From Nocardia arthritidis (GTDB lineage: Bacteria; Actinomycetota; Actinomycetes; Mycobacteriales; Mycobacteriaceae), in NCBI RefSeq assembly GCF_011801145.1, contig NZ_CP046172.1:558001-622000 (forward strand): DNA of 64,000 nucleotides, given 5' to 3'. The notes under the pieces are model-generated. The model searched no databases. It saw only the letters and a program-made list of their open reading frames with translations, and was not told the DNA's origin. How positions within the stretch are numbered: the stretch's first letter is position 1; each line of letters opens with the position of its first letter. This document shows, piece after piece, positions 55,155-63,663 of the stretch. A program made the translations under genes and the position numbers.

Positions 55155-55574
55155 ATGGCAAGCAAGATGATCTTCATCAATCTTCCGGTCACGGACCTCG
55201 GGCGGTCGATGCGCTTCTACGAGGCGCTCGGGTGGCGGGTCAACAACGAGTTCACCGACGAGAACACCGCCTGCATCGTTATCGACGACAACATCTGCCT
55301 CATGCTGCTGACCCTCGGGTTCTTCCCGAACTTCACCGCGCGCCCGATAGCGGACACGGTCGCTACCATCGGCTCGCTCTATTCGCTCGCGCTGTCGAGT
55401 GCCAGCGCTGTCGACGAATTGGTGGACGCCGCGGTGCTGGCCGGCGCGACCGAGGAGGTCAATGTGACCAAACGAGCGATGGAGGCCCAGGTCGGCATGC
55501 ACGGCCGGACCTTCCTCGACCCGGATGGCCACCAATGGGAACCATTCTGGATGGAGTATCCGGGCGGCAACTGA
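55155..55574 (+). CDS. VOC-family (glyoxalase-like) protein
   Basis: This 139-residue VOC protein has an N-terminal INLPVTDLGRSMRFYEALGW and the C-terminal FLDPDGHQWEPFWME typical of glyoxalase/dioxygenase-fold proteins. The residues that could bind metal are only partly present (the early His is replaced), so activity is uncertain. It is divergent from the SigG-like gene and may be a target of that sigma factor. It interrupts the steroid cluster between the ligase and echA19. Confidence 0.88.
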   Translation: MASKMIFINLPVTDLGRSMRFYEALGWRVNNEFTDENTACIVIDDNICLMLLTLGFFPNFTARPIADTVATIGSLYSLALSSASAVDELVDAAVLAGATEEVNVTKRAMEAQVGMHGRTFLDPDGHQWEPFWMEYPGGN

Positions 55575-55685
55575 GGGGTCGGCCAACGGGGATGGTAGGG
55601 AGGCGAAGCCGACCGGGGGCGGGTAAGCCGAGCGCGTTTCCCCGCACCGGGCCGAATATTAGTGCGGCACATGGATTTCCGTCGC

Positions 55686-56468
55686 TCAGCTGCCGGTGAA
55701 GGTCGGCTTGCGCTTCTCCGCGAAGGCCTTCGGACCCTCCTTGGCGTCGGCCGATTTGAATACCGCGGTGCCGAGCTTCGCATCGATCTGGAACGCGTCT
55801 TCCTCTGGGAGGCATTCGGTTTCGCGGATGGTGCGCAGGATGGCCTGCACCGCGAGCGGTCCGTTGGCGGCGATCTGCCCGGCCAGTTCCAGCGCCTTGT
55901 CCAGTGCGGTGCCGTCCGGCACCACGTGACCGATCAGGCCGATCTCCTTGGCCTCGGCCGCGGTGATGTGCCTGCCGGTGAGCAGGATGTCGGCCGCGAC
56001 GGTGTACGGGATCTGCCGAACCAGCCGCACCGCCGAGCCGCCGAGCGGGAACAGGCCCCAACGCGCTTCGGACACACCGAATTTCGCGCTCTCGCCGGCC
56101 ACCCGGATATCGGTGCCCTGCAGGATCTCGGTGCCGCCCGCGATGGCGGGTCCCTCCACCGCGGCGATCAGCGGCTTGGTGAGCCTGCGGCCCTTGAGCA
56201 GCGCCTCGATCCTGGACAGATCCCAGCCGCCGCCCGCGAAGGAATCGCCGGGGTGTTGGGCGGTCATGGCTTTCAGATCCGCGCCCGCGCAGAACGCGCC
56301 GCCCGCGCCGGTCAGGATCGCGACGCGAATGTCGGGATCGGCGTCCACCCGATCCCAGGCCTCGCGCATGATCGCCATCATCTCGCCGGACAGCGCATTG
56401 CGCGCCTCGGGCCGGTTCATGGTGACGATGAGGACGTTATCGCGTTTCTCGACAAGGCAATCTGGCAT
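55686..56468 (-). CDS. echA19: Enoyl-CoA hydratase EchA19
   Basis: This 260-residue crotonase matches Rv3516, which hydrates a sterol side-chain enoyl-CoA. The oxyanion-hole segments are [15 protein letters not shown] and [20 protein letters not shown], and the catalytic Glu region reads [13 protein letters not shown]. It is divergent from fadD19 and the two share a KstR-type site, as in M. tuberculosis. Its stop lies over 100 bases from the VOC gene. Confidence 0.92.
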   Translation of the reverse strand: MPDCLVEKRDNVLIVTMNRPEARNALSGEMMAIMREAWDRVDADPDIRVAILTGAGGAFCAGADLKAMTAQHPGDSFAGGGWDLSRIEALLKGRRLTKPLIAAVEGPAIAGGTEILQGTDIRVAGESAKFGVSEARWGLFPLGGSAVRLVRQIPYTVAADILLTGRHITAAEAKEIGLIGHVVPDGTALDKALELAGQIAANGPLAVQAILRTIRETECLPEEDAFQIDAKLGTAVFKSADAKEGPKAFAEKRKPTFTGS

Positions 56469-56502
56469 TGCGGAATCTCCTGACTACGGGGTTGTCAGGA
56501 AC

Positions 56503-56516
56503 AATAACACGTTCTA
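56503..56516. promoter_or_regulatory. KstR operator between echA19 and fadD19
   Basis: AATAACACGTTCTA matches the KstR motif except at the first base. It lies 12 bases before the fadD19 start and 35 bases before the echA19 start, controlling both. Confidence 0.82.
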
Positions 56517-56527
56517 TTTTTAGGACT

Positions 56528-58177
56528 GTGAGCTACAACATAGCGGACCTTGTCGAACACGCCATCGACCTGATGCCCGATCGCGTCGCGCTCGCCGACG
56601 ACAGTCGTGAGATCACCTACGCGCAGTTGGAGGAGCGGACCAATAAACTGGCCCATTACCTGCGGGAACATGGTGTCTCACCGGGGGACAAGGTCGGCAT
56701 CTACTCACGCAACACGATCGAGGCCGTCGAGGCGATGGTCGCGGTGTTCAAAGCGCGGGCCGTGATGGTCAACGTGAACTTCCGATACGTCGAGAACGAG
56801 TTACAGTATATTTTCGAAAATTCGGATATGGTCGCGCTGATCCACGAGCGTCGCTACAGCGACAGGGTGGCCGCGGTTCGGCCGAGGACGCCGCTGCTGC
56901 GCACCGTCATCGTCGTGGACGACGATACGACCGGGACCACGGCGGTCGCAGCGGATTCGGTGGAATACGAAGCGGCGCTTGCCCAATCCTCCGGCGAACG
57001 GGATTTCGGCGAACGTTCGCCGGATGACATCTTCATGCTCTACACCGGCGGCACCACCGGCATGCCCAAGGGCGTGATGTGGCGGCACGAGGACTGGTGG
57101 CGGGTGCTCGGCGGCGGCATCAACTTCATCACCGGTGAGCGCGTCGAGGATGAGTGGCATCAGGCCAAGACCGGTGCGGGTAATCCGCAGCTGGTGCGCT
57201 TCCCGATTCCGCCGATGATCCACGGTGGTTCGCAGACCGCCGCCTTCCACAGCCTTTTCGACGGCGGCAAGATGGTGGTGATTCCGGAGTTCACCGGGCA
57301 CGGGGTGTGGCAGCACATCGACCGGCACAAGATCAATCTCATCTTCATCACCGGTGACGCGATGGCCAGGCCGATGCTCGACGCCCTCATCGAGGGGAAT
57401 CCGGAAACCGGTGCGCCATACGACCTTTCGAGTTTGTACGTGATAGCGAGCAGCGCGGCGCTCTTCTCGCCGACGCTGAAGGACCAGTTCCTGGAGCTGC
57501 TGCCGAATCGGATGATCTCCGACAACATCGGATCGTCGGAGACCGGCTTCGGCGGAATCTCGGTGGCGGCCAAGGGCGCCAACCACACCGGCGGGCCGCG
57601 GGTGAAGATCGACGCGTCCACCGCGGTGCTCGACGAGAACGGCGACCCGGTGACGCCGGGCTCCGGCCAGATCGGTCTGATCGCCCGCAGCGGGAACATT
57701 CCGCTCGGCTACTACAAGGACGAGGCCAAGACCGCGGCAACGTTCAAGGTGTACAACGGAATTCGCTACGCCATCCCCGGCGACTACGCGCGGGTGGAGG
57801 CGGACGGCACCGTCACCATGCTCGGCCGCGGCTCGGTGAGCATCAACAGCGGCGGTGAGAAGATCTATCCGGAGGAGGTCGAGGGTGCGCTGAAGACGCA
57901 TCCGGAGATCTTCGACGCGCTCGTCATCGGCGTCACGGATGAGCGCTGGGGCCAACGGGTTTGCGCCGTCGTGCAGTGTCGCGGCGAAAGCCGCCCGACG
58001 CTGGCGGACCTGCGGCCGGTGCTGACCCAGGAGATCGCGCCGTACAAGCTGCCGAGAAGCCTGTGGTTCGTGGACGAGATCAAGCGCTCGCCCGCGGGCA
58101 AACCGGACTATCGGTGGGCTAAGGAGCACGCCGAATCCCGGCCCGCCGACGAACATTTGGAAGCGAGCAGCAAGTAG
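56528..58177 (+). CDS. fadD19: Sterol side-chain acyl-CoA ligase FadD19
   Basis: This 549-residue AMP-forming ligase matches Rv3515c (548 residues) and activates C26-oxidised sterol side chains, including C24-branched ones. The P-loop is LYTGGTTGMPKG; further motifs are NIGSSETGFGG and GRGSVSINSGGEKIYPEEVE, with the Lys region RSPAGKPDY near the end. The GTG lies 12 bases after the KstR-type site, and no ribosome site precedes it, so a leaderless start is likely. It is convergent with the flavin monooxygenase gene, with no clear terminator between. Confidence 0.94.
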   Translation: MSYNIADLVEHAIDLMPDRVALADDSREITYAQLEERTNKLAHYLREHGVSPGDKVGIYSRNTIEAVEAMVAVFKARAVMVNVNFRYVENELQYIFENSDMVALIHERRYSDRVAAVRPRTPLLRTVIVVDDDTTGTTAVAADSVEYEAALAQSSGERDFGERSPDDIFMLYTGGTTGMPKGVMWRHEDWWRVLGGGINFITGERVEDEWHQAKTGAGNPQLVRFPIPPMIHGGSQTAAFHSLFDGGKMVVIPEFTGHGVWQHIDRHKINLIFITGDAMARPMLDALIEGNPETGAPYDLSSLYVIASSAALFSPTLKDQFLELLPNRMISDNIGSSETGFGGISVAAKGANHTGGPRVKIDASTAVLDENGDPVTPGSGQIGLIARSGNIPLGYYKDEAKTAATFKVYNGIRYAIPGDYARVEADGTVTMLGRGSVSINSGGEKIYPEEVEGALKTHPEIFDALVIGVTDERWGQRVCAVVQCRGESRPTLADLRPVLTQEIAPYKLPRSLWFVDEIKRSPAGKPDYRWAKEHAESRPADEHLEASSK

Positions 58178-58196
58178 GCGTATTCCACCCGCCCCT

Positions 58197-59387
58197 TCAG
58201 CGGTAGTTGAGTTCGGCGAGCCGGTAGGCCAGTGCCCGGCGAGCCGGCCGGAACCTGCTGAGCAGGGACAGCGCCGTATTCCGGAGCAGGCGGGCGGGGT
58301 AGGGGCGCAGGGTGGCCATTCTGGTCATCCGATCCGTGAACGCGACGACGTCGAGCGCCACCGGCCGCCTTGTGTTTTCGTATGCGTCGAGCACGGTCTC
58401 CGGTTCTCCCGCCAGTACCCGGGCCAGCAGCGGGCCGAGGAAGGCCGCGTCCTGGATACCGGTGTTCATGCCCTGGCCGCCCGCCGGGCTGTGCACGTGG
58501 GCGGCATCGCCCGCGAGCAGGATCCGGCCCGCGCGGTAGCGGTCGGCCACCCGGTGGTGCACCCGGAAACGTGAACTCCACAGTGTTTCCAGGACTTTCA
58601 CGTCACCGCCGGGTCCGCGGGCATCGATGATCCGCTGGATGTCCTCGATCGTCGGGTGTTCGGACGCCTCGGCTACGGTGGCGACCACCCGGTAGCGGTT
58701 CGGTGCGTCATCGTCCGGCAGCGGTGCGACGACCATGACGCCCTCGGGTGAAAGATGCAGCGCCACTTGGCTGCGCGGGATCGGCCAGTTCATCCGGACG
58801 TCGGCGAGTACGAAGGATTCCGGATAGGTGGCTCCGGTGAAGTCGATGCCCGCCTGCTCGCGGACCACGCTGTGCATACCGTCCGCACCGACGACGTAGT
58901 CGGCGTTGATCGTTCCTGCTGCACCGGTCGCATCGGTGTATCCGACTGTGACGCAGCCATTTTCGTCGGTGATTCGGGTGACACGGTACGGACGGTGCAC
59001 CGTCGCGCCCGCCAGGTGCAGCCGATCGAGCAGCACGGCCTCGGTGGTGTCCTGCGGGACCATCAGCGCATACGGAAAATCCGTTGGGAGGCCGGTGAAT
59101 TCGATGGAGCCGAGGGTGCGTGCGCCATCGCGGACGGTGAATATCGGCGCCTCGGTGCCGTGCACCATCAACTCGTTCGCGATGCCGAGGTCGCGCAGCA
59201 CCTCCAGTGTCCTGGCGTGCACCACGGCTGCGCGCGAAGTATTGGCGCCCTCGGCGAGCTGATCCAGCAGGACGAAATCCACGCCGGCGTCGGCGAGGGT
59301 GATGGCGACGGTCAGTCCGGCGGGACCGGCGCCGACGATGACGACCGAGGTGGTGTCCGGCAGCGGGTTGATCTGGTCGGCGGTCAT
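58197..59387 (-). CDS. FAD-dependent aromatic-type monooxygenase
   Basis: This 396-residue class A flavoprotein monooxygenase has the FAD loop VVIVGAGPAGLTVAITLADA, the DG motif VVGADGMHSVVREQ, and the GD block LAGDAAHVHSPAGGQGMNTG. It resembles the aromatic hydroxylases and drug-modifying oxygenases that include rifampicin monooxygenase, but it is too short to have the C-terminal thioredoxin-like domain. A substrate cannot be named. It is divergent from a TetR gene, and two 28-base operator-like blocks lie between them, so it is probably induced by its own substrate. Confidence 0.88.
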   Translation of the reverse strand: MTADQINPLPDTTSVVIVGAGPAGLTVAITLADAGVDFVLLDQLAEGANTSRAAVVHARTLEVLRDLGIANELMVHGTEAPIFTVRDGARTLGSIEFTGLPTDFPYALMVPQDTTEAVLLDRLHLAGATVHRPYRVTRITDENGCVTVGYTDATGAAGTINADYVVGADGMHSVVREQAGIDFTGATYPESFVLADVRMNWPIPRSQVALHLSPEGVMVVAPLPDDDAPNRYRVVATVAEASEHPTIEDIQRIIDARGPGGDVKVLETLWSSRFRVHHRVADRYRAGRILLAGDAAHVHSPAGGQGMNTGIQDAAFLGPLLARVLAGEPETVLDAYENTRRPVALDVVAFTDRMTRMATLRPYPARLLRNTALSLLSRFRPARRALAYRLAELNYR

Positions 59388-59400
59388 CGGAACTCCTATG

Positions 59401-59428
59401 TCAACAAGTGTGGGCCAACGCTTGTTGG
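59401..59428. promoter_or_regulatory. Operator block A, near the monooxygenase start
   Basis: The block is made of TCAACAAGTGTGGG followed directly by CCAACGCTTGTTGG, two related 14-base half-palindromes. It begins 14 bases from the monooxygenase ATG. The pattern CAACA...TGTTG recurs in block B, which is nearly its reverse complement. Binding by the adjacent TetR protein is inferred. Confidence 0.75.
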
Positions 59429-59455
59429 CAATGATAATTCCGGGTTGCCGTGAAG

Positions 59456-59483
59456 TCAACAGATGTTGGCCTACACTTGTTGG
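59456..59483. promoter_or_regulatory. Operator block B, overlapping the tetR start
   Basis: TCAACAGATGTTGG is followed directly by CCTACACTTGTTGG. Spaced 55 bases from block A, it reaches to two bases before the tetR ATG, so binding would block its expression. Confidence 0.75.
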
Positions 59484-59484
59484 C

Positions 59485-60063
59485 ATGACTGATGCGCCTG
59501 ATCAACCGGCACGCCGCTCGGACGCGACCCGCGCGGCGATCCTCGAGGCGGCGCGTGCCCGCTTCGCCGCCGAGGGTTTCCGCAAGGCGACCGTTCGTGC
59601 CATCGCAGCCGACGCGGCCATCGACCCGTCCATGGTCATGCGCTACTTCGGCAGCAAGGATGGGCTGTTCGCGGCAGCGGTCGATATCGATCTGGAATTG
59701 CCGGACCTCATCGCGACCGACCCGGATGCCATGGGGGAGTTGCTGGTGCGACGTTTTCTGGAGATCTGGGAGCCGCCGGGCAACGAGGTCATGCTGACCC
59801 TGCTCCGCTCGTCCATCGCCGATGATGCGGTCACCCAGCGCTTTCGTGCCGTCTTCGCCGACCAGATCCTCCCGGCGGTGCTACGCGTCGGCGACCCCGT
59901 CGACGCGCCCAAGCGCAGCGGTTTGATCGTCACCCAACTCCTGGGTCTGGCCCTGTGCCGCTATGTCCTCCGGCTCCCCCCGGTCATCGCCCTCACACCC
60001 GATGAGCTCATCGCCGAAATCGGCCCCACCATCCAGCGCTATCTGGGTTCGGTGCCGCGATAG
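59485..60063 (+). CDS. TetR-family regulator of the monooxygenase
   Basis: This 192-residue TetR protein has the helix-turn-helix at about residues 11-55 (RSDATRAAILEAARARFAAE, then IAADAAIDPSMVMRYFGSKD). The C-terminal region ends ALTPDELIAEIGPTIQRYLG, of the tetracyclin repressor C-terminal-like type. The ATG lies two bases after operator block B, with no room for a leader or ribosome site outside the operator. Self-control and control of the divergent monooxygenase are likely. Confidence 0.9.
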   Translation: MTDAPDQPARRSDATRAAILEAARARFAAEGFRKATVRAIAADAAIDPSMVMRYFGSKDGLFAAAVDIDLELPDLIATDPDAMGELLVRRFLEIWEPPGNEVMLTLLRSSIADDAVTQRFRAVFADQILPAVLRVGDPVDAPKRSGLIVTQLLGLALCRYVLRLPPVIALTPDELIAEIGPTIQRYLGSVPR

Positions 60064-60107
60064 CCGATGGCGCCCTCGCCGCTGATTCATCGCGTCGTGC
60101 AACGGGG

Positions 60108-60125
60108 TGGTACCACGCGGTACCA
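60108..60125. promoter_or_regulatory. Palindrome upstream of the antitoxin gene
   Basis: TGGTACC and GGTACCA are perfect arms with a four-base ACGC centre. It ends seven bases before the antitoxin ATG, the usual place for a toxin-antitoxin self-operator. Confidence 0.7.
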
Positions 60126-60132
60126 TCAGGGG

Positions 60133-60330
60133 ATGGCCGGTCTGAATGTCAGGTTCACCGACGAGGAACTTGGCGCGCTGCGCCAGCGCGCCGAAGCAGA
60201 GGGTCGCAGCATGCAGCAGTTCGTGCACGATGCGGTGATCAAGGCGATCAACGAGCATGCGCGGCTGTTCAACGAAGCCGCTGACCATGTGCTACGGGTC
60301 AGTGAGGAGCTGAACCGAAGGCTGGCCTGA
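60133..60330 (+). CDS. Small antitoxin, ribbon-helix-helix type
   Basis: This 65-residue protein begins with LNVRFTDEELGALRQRAEAE and continues RSMQQFVHDAVIKAI, a typical ribbon-helix-helix DNA-binding domain, then a short C-terminal helix (LRVSEELNRRLA). A GGGG site precedes the ATG. The stop overlaps the toxin start in TGATG, the standard coupled arrangement. It is the likely antitoxin of the following Doc-type protein. Confidence 0.85.
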   Translation: MAGLNVRFTDEELGALRQRAEAEGRSMQQFVHDAVIKAINEHARLFNEAADHVLRVSEELNRRLA

Positions 60331-60698
60331 TGCAGTATCTGACGCTGCCCGAACTGCTGAAGCTCGCCGAACGATTGGGCACTCCGGACGTGCGGGACTA
60401 CGGACTGCTCGAGTCGGCACTTGCTCGTCCTCAGGCGAGCGTATTCGGTCAGGATGCGTATTCCGATGTGTGGCAAAAAGCTGCCGCGCTGATGGATTCG
60501 CTGGCGCGTAATCACGGCCTGATCGACGACAATAAGCGACTGGCCTGGTATGCCACCTGGGTCTTCCTGCACATGAACGGCCATCCGTTGGATGCGGAGT
60601 TCGACGTCGACGATGCTGAAGCCTTTGTCCTTGATGTGTGCCAGGGCAGGCTCGAGGTGTCACAGATCGCTGGACACTTGTCGAAGTTCACTCGCTGA
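60330..60698 (+). CDS. doc: Fic/Doc-family toxin
   Basis: This 122-residue Doc-type protein has the catalytic motif HGLIDDNKR at residues 62-70, in which His62 and the NKR nucleotide-binding residues are conserved (Doc form, lacking the second Arg of Fic enzymes). The N-terminal YLTLPELLKLAERLG and YGLLESALARPQ segments are also typical. Doc proteins phosphorylate EF-Tu. The gene is complete and coupled to the antitoxin. Confidence 0.9.
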   Translation: MQYLTLPELLKLAERLGTPDVRDYGLLESALARPQASVFGQDAYSDVWQKAAALMDSLARNHGLIDDNKRLAWYATWVFLHMNGHPLDAEFDVDDAEAFVLDVCQGRLEVSQIAGHLSKFTR

Positions 60699-60851
60699 TC
60701 GCGCTATCGATCTGCTGATCAGGTTGCGGCAGGCTATCGCGAAACAGGTCCATTATGTCGTCGGTGCTCATGCCTGCTATGTCCTTGCTCCGCGCGGATC
60801 TACGCAGTCGACGGGCAAGGAGTTGCCCGCGACTCGGGAGGTCTTCGCTTC

Positions 60852-60869
60852 GCACACTTCGAAGTGTGC
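60852..60869. repeat. 18-bp perfect palindrome
   Basis: GCACACTTCGAAGTGTGC is a perfect inverted repeat without a spacer. It lies between the doc stop and the convergent fadE27 stop and may act with the hairpin 20 bases further on. No gene is near enough for an operator role. Confidence 0.7.
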
Positions 60870-60889
60870 CATCGAATGGGGAGCACCGA

Positions 60890-60926
60890 CACCGCCTTCA
60901 CAAAGGGGTGTTACGTGAAGGCGGTG
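60890..60926. terminator. Hairpin between doc and fadE27
   Basis: CACCGCCTTCAC pairs perfectly with GTGAAGGCGGTG across a 13-base loop. It lies between convergent genes, 38 bases beyond the fadE27 stop. Confidence 0.75.
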
Positions 60927-60964
60927 AAGGGAGGCTTGCGGTCGCCGCTACGAGTCGGCGGGCT

Positions 60965-62065
60965 TTACGCCGGGGCGGCGAGGAGGGCGCCGAGGGCGCG
61001 GAGGTGGTCGGGGGCGGGGCCGAGGGCGAATTCGTTGTGTTTGGCCGCGGTGAAGTAGTTGTGCACGATGTGGTCGCGGTCGATGCCGACGCCGCCGTGT
61101 ACGTGGACGACGGTGTGCGCGACGCGGTGGCCCGCGTCGGCGGCCCAGAATTTGGCGGTGTGCACGGCCGCGGCGGCCGGTAGCCCTTCGGCGAGCAGCC
61201 AGGCGGCCTGGGTGACGGCCAGGCGCAGACCCTGCACGTCGATGTAGCCGTCGGCCAAGCGCTGGGCGACGGCCTGGAAGCTGCCCACCTTGCGGCCGAA
61301 TTGTTCGCGCTCCCTTGTGTATTCGGCGACCAGCTCCAGCGCCCGCTCGACGGTGCCGAGTTGCTGGGCGCTGAGGCCGAGCCAGGCGCGGACGAGGATC
61401 CAGTCGAGGATCTCCGCACCGGACGCCGTGGTTCCGATCAATTCGGCTGGGGCGTCGGTGAATTCGACGAGATATTCGGCGCCGCGATCGGTGACCTGCT
61501 GTGCGGTGACGCGCACGGCGGCCGGATCGACCAGGAATACCGCCGCCGCGCCGGAAACCGTTGCCGGGACCAGGATCCGCGCGGCCTGCGCGGCGAACGG
61601 TACGGCGGTCTTGACGCCGGTGAGCCGCCAGCCATCGGCGGTTTCGGTGGCGACGGTGGCGGGCCGAGCGGGCTCCCAGTTGTGCTCTTCGGCCAGCGCG
61701 ACGGTGAGGATCGCCTGTCCGGCGGCGGCCCGGGTGGCCCAATCCTGCTGCGCCGCATCGCCGAATCGGGCCAGCGCGCCCGCGCCGAGCACGATCGACC
61801 ACAGGTACGGCACCGCCGCGACGGCCCGGCCCAGTTCGCGCAGCACCGCGGTCTGTTCCAACTCGCCGAGGTCGTTGCCGCCGACCGCATCGGGCAGGGC
61901 GGCCGCCAGCACCCCGGTCTCGGCCAGCGAGCTCCACAGCGGTTCGTCGAAACGCACGTCCGCGGTGTCGAGTTCGCGCAGCCGGTCGGCGGTGACGAGT
62001 TTGCCGCAGATCTCGCCGGTCAGCCTGGCCAGGTCGAGCTGTGCCTCGGTGGGTGTGAAATCCAT
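60965..62065 (-). CDS. fadE27: Acyl-CoA dehydrogenase subunit FadE27 (ChsE5)
   Basis: This 366-residue acyl-CoA dehydrogenase subunit matches Rv3505. With FadE26 it forms the ChsE4-ChsE5 heteromer that dehydrogenates the long cholesterol side-chain CoA. The C-terminal flavin block is present (YTREREQFGRKVGSFQAVAQ, then VHVHGGVGIDRDHIVHNYFT). The N-terminal half is degenerate relative to full dehydrogenases, as expected for the partner subunit. It lies 22 bases after fadE26 on the same strand. In mycobacteria fadD17 would follow; here a doc toxin module occupies that side. Confidence 0.9.
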   Translation of the reverse strand: MDFTPTEAQLDLARLTGEICGKLVTADRLRELDTADVRFDEPLWSSLAETGVLAAALPDAVGGNDLGELEQTAVLRELGRAVAAVPYLWSIVLGAGALARFGDAAQQDWATRAAAGQAILTVALAEEHNWEPARPATVATETADGWRLTGVKTAVPFAAQAARILVPATVSGAAAVFLVDPAAVRVTAQQVTDRGAEYLVEFTDAPAELIGTTASGAEILDWILVRAWLGLSAQQLGTVERALELVAEYTREREQFGRKVGSFQAVAQRLADGYIDVQGLRLAVTQAAWLLAEGLPAAAAVHTAKFWAADAGHRVAHTVVHVHGGVGIDRDHIVHNYFTAAKHNEFALGPAPDHLRALGALLAAPA

Positions 62066-62087
62066 TGGTATCTACCTGCTTTCCCGA

Positions 62088-63281
62088 TCAGCGCGCCGCG
62101 GCAGGCTGCTTGAGCGCCGTCATGGCGATGATGTCGCGCTGGACCTCGTTGGTGCCGCCGCCGAAGGTGAGGATGAGCGCGGCCCTGTGCATCCGCTCCA
62201 ACCTGCCGCGCAGCACCGAGCCCGGCGAGTCCTGTCGCAGATAGGCTTGCGGCCCAAGGACTTCCATCAGCAGCCGGTATGCCTCGGTGGCCAGTTCGGT
62301 GCCGTAGACCTTGCAGGTCGACGCGTCCCACGGTCGCGGTGCGGCATCTCCGCCGGCATCGGCGCGGCTGGCGATCTCCCAGTTGAGCAGCTTCAGGTAT
62401 TCGACCTTCGCGTGCACCCGGGCCAGATTGAGCTGAACCCATTCCCGGTCGATCACGCGGGAACCGTTGCTGTCCTTGGTCTCTCGCGCCCACTCCACGG
62501 TCTGGCGCAGCGCCAGCTGTAGCGGCGCGGCCGAGGTGAGCGCGACGCGTTCGTGGTTGAGCTGGTTGGTGATCAGCGCCCAGCCGCCGTTCTCCTGTCC
62601 GACCAGCGCACTCGTCGGCACCCGGACGTCCTGGTAATAGGTGGCGCTGGTGTCCGGGCCCGCCATGGTGTGCACGGGTGTCCAGGAGAAGCCGTCGGCC
62701 GTGGTCGGCACGATGAGCATGCTGATGCCCTTGTGCTTCTTGACGTTCGGGTCGGTGCGCACCGCGAGCCAGACATAGTCGGCGTACGCGATGAGGCTGG
62801 TCCACATCTTCTGTCCGTTGATCACGTATTCGTCGCCGTCGCGCACCGCGCTGGTGCGCAGGCTGGCCAGGTCGGTGCCCGCACCCGGCTCGGAATAGCC
62901 GATGGCGAAGTGCAATTCGCCCGCGGCGATCTTGGGCAGGAAGAAGCGCTTCTGCTCCTCGCTGCCGTAGTGCATGATCGTCGGCGCCACCGAGTTGATG
63001 GTCAGGAACGGCACCGGCGCGCCCGCGATGGCCGCCTCGTCGGTGAAGATGAGCTGATCCATCGTCGGACGGTCCTGTCCGCCATATTCTTTCGGCCAGC
63101 CGAGGGCGAGCCAGCCGTCGCGGCCCATCTCGCGCACGACCTCCCGATAGACATTGCCCTGCCCGTACTCGCCGGTCTGCGCGCTGAGCGCGATCCGGCG
63201 CTCGGGGGTGATCAGCTTCGCGAAGTAGTCGCGCAGTTCCGCCTGCAGCGCTTCCTGTTGCGGCGTGTACGCGATGCGCAT
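62088..63281 (-). CDS. fadE26: Acyl-CoA dehydrogenase subunit FadE26 (ChsE4)
   Basis: This 397-residue acyl-CoA dehydrogenase matches Rv3504. It has WLALGWPKEYGGQDRPTMDQ, YSEPGAGTDLASLRTSAVRD, and the C-terminal FGGGTNEVQRDIIAMTAL. In ChsE4-ChsE5 this subunit carries the catalytic Glu; I take that from the family. A KstR-type site is 51 bases upstream, in the region divergent from fdxD. Both subunits should be co-transcribed. Confidence 0.92.
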   Translation of the reverse strand: MRIAYTPQQEALQAELRDYFAKLITPERRIALSAQTGEYGQGNVYREVVREMGRDGWLALGWPKEYGGQDRPTMDQLIFTDEAAIAGAPVPFLTINSVAPTIMHYGSEEQKRFFLPKIAAGELHFAIGYSEPGAGTDLASLRTSAVRDGDEYVINGQKMWTSLIAYADYVWLAVRTDPNVKKHKGISMLIVPTTADGFSWTPVHTMAGPDTSATYYQDVRVPTSALVGQENGGWALITNQLNHERVALTSAAPLQLALRQTVEWARETKDSNGSRVIDREWVQLNLARVHAKVEYLKLLNWEIASRADAGGDAAPRPWDASTCKVYGTELATEAYRLLMEVLGPQAYLRQDSPGSVLRGRLERMHRAALILTFGGGTNEVQRDIIAMTALKQPAAAR

Positions 63282-63332
63282 GGCGATACCTGCCTTCGTT
63301 CGTTCGAGTTCACCCGATCATTGCATATCGAC

Positions 63333-63346
63333 TGAAACATGTTCCA
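63333..63346. promoter_or_regulatory. KstR operator between fadE26 and fdxD
   Basis: TGAAACATGTTCCA fits TnnAACnnGTTnnA without mismatch. It lies in the 150-base divergent region and can control fadE26-fadE27 and fdxD. Confidence 0.87.
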
Positions 63347-63431
63347 GTATTGCCAACCGATGTGGCCGATGACGGCGCGCGTCGCACCATTGGCTTGTAG
63401 GCTGCGAACAGAGTCGGATGAAGGAGTGCTC

Positions 63432-63620
63432 ATGAAGGTCATCGTCGATTTCGACCAGTGCGAAGCGAATGGAATCTGCGTTGGAATCGCCCCCGACGTC
63501 TTTGAACTCGATGACGAGGACCAGCTGCACATTCGAGTCGCCGAGGTGCCCGCCGATCGGCTCGCCGATGTCGAGGACGCCGTCGCGCAATGTCCGAAGG
63601 CGGCGCTGCGGCTCGGGTGA
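63432..63620 (+). CDS. fdxD: 3Fe-4S ferredoxin FdxD
   Basis: This 62-residue ferredoxin has Cys10, Cys16 and Cys54 (C-x5-C ... CP), with Asn13 where a fourth ligand would be in a 4Fe-4S protein. It therefore binds a 3Fe-4S cluster. It matches Rv3503c, and such ferredoxins feed electrons to cytochromes P450; CYP125 is a natural partner here. An AAGGAG ribosome site lies five bases before the ATG. It is followed by hsd4A, which has its own KstR-type site. Confidence 0.93.
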   Translation: MKVIVDFDQCEANGICVGIAPDVFELDDEDQLHIRVAEVPADRLADVEDAVAQCPKAALRLG

Positions 63621-63638
63621 GCAATCCTTGCCGTAGAT

Positions 63639-63652
63639 AAGAACACGTTCTA
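63639..63652. promoter_or_regulatory. KstR operator upstream of hsd4A
   Basis: AAGAACACGTTCTA matches the KstR motif except at the first base. It lies 12 bases before the hsd4A start and 19 bases after the fdxD stop. Confidence 0.82.
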
Positions 63653-63663
63653 AAGTCGGCCCC

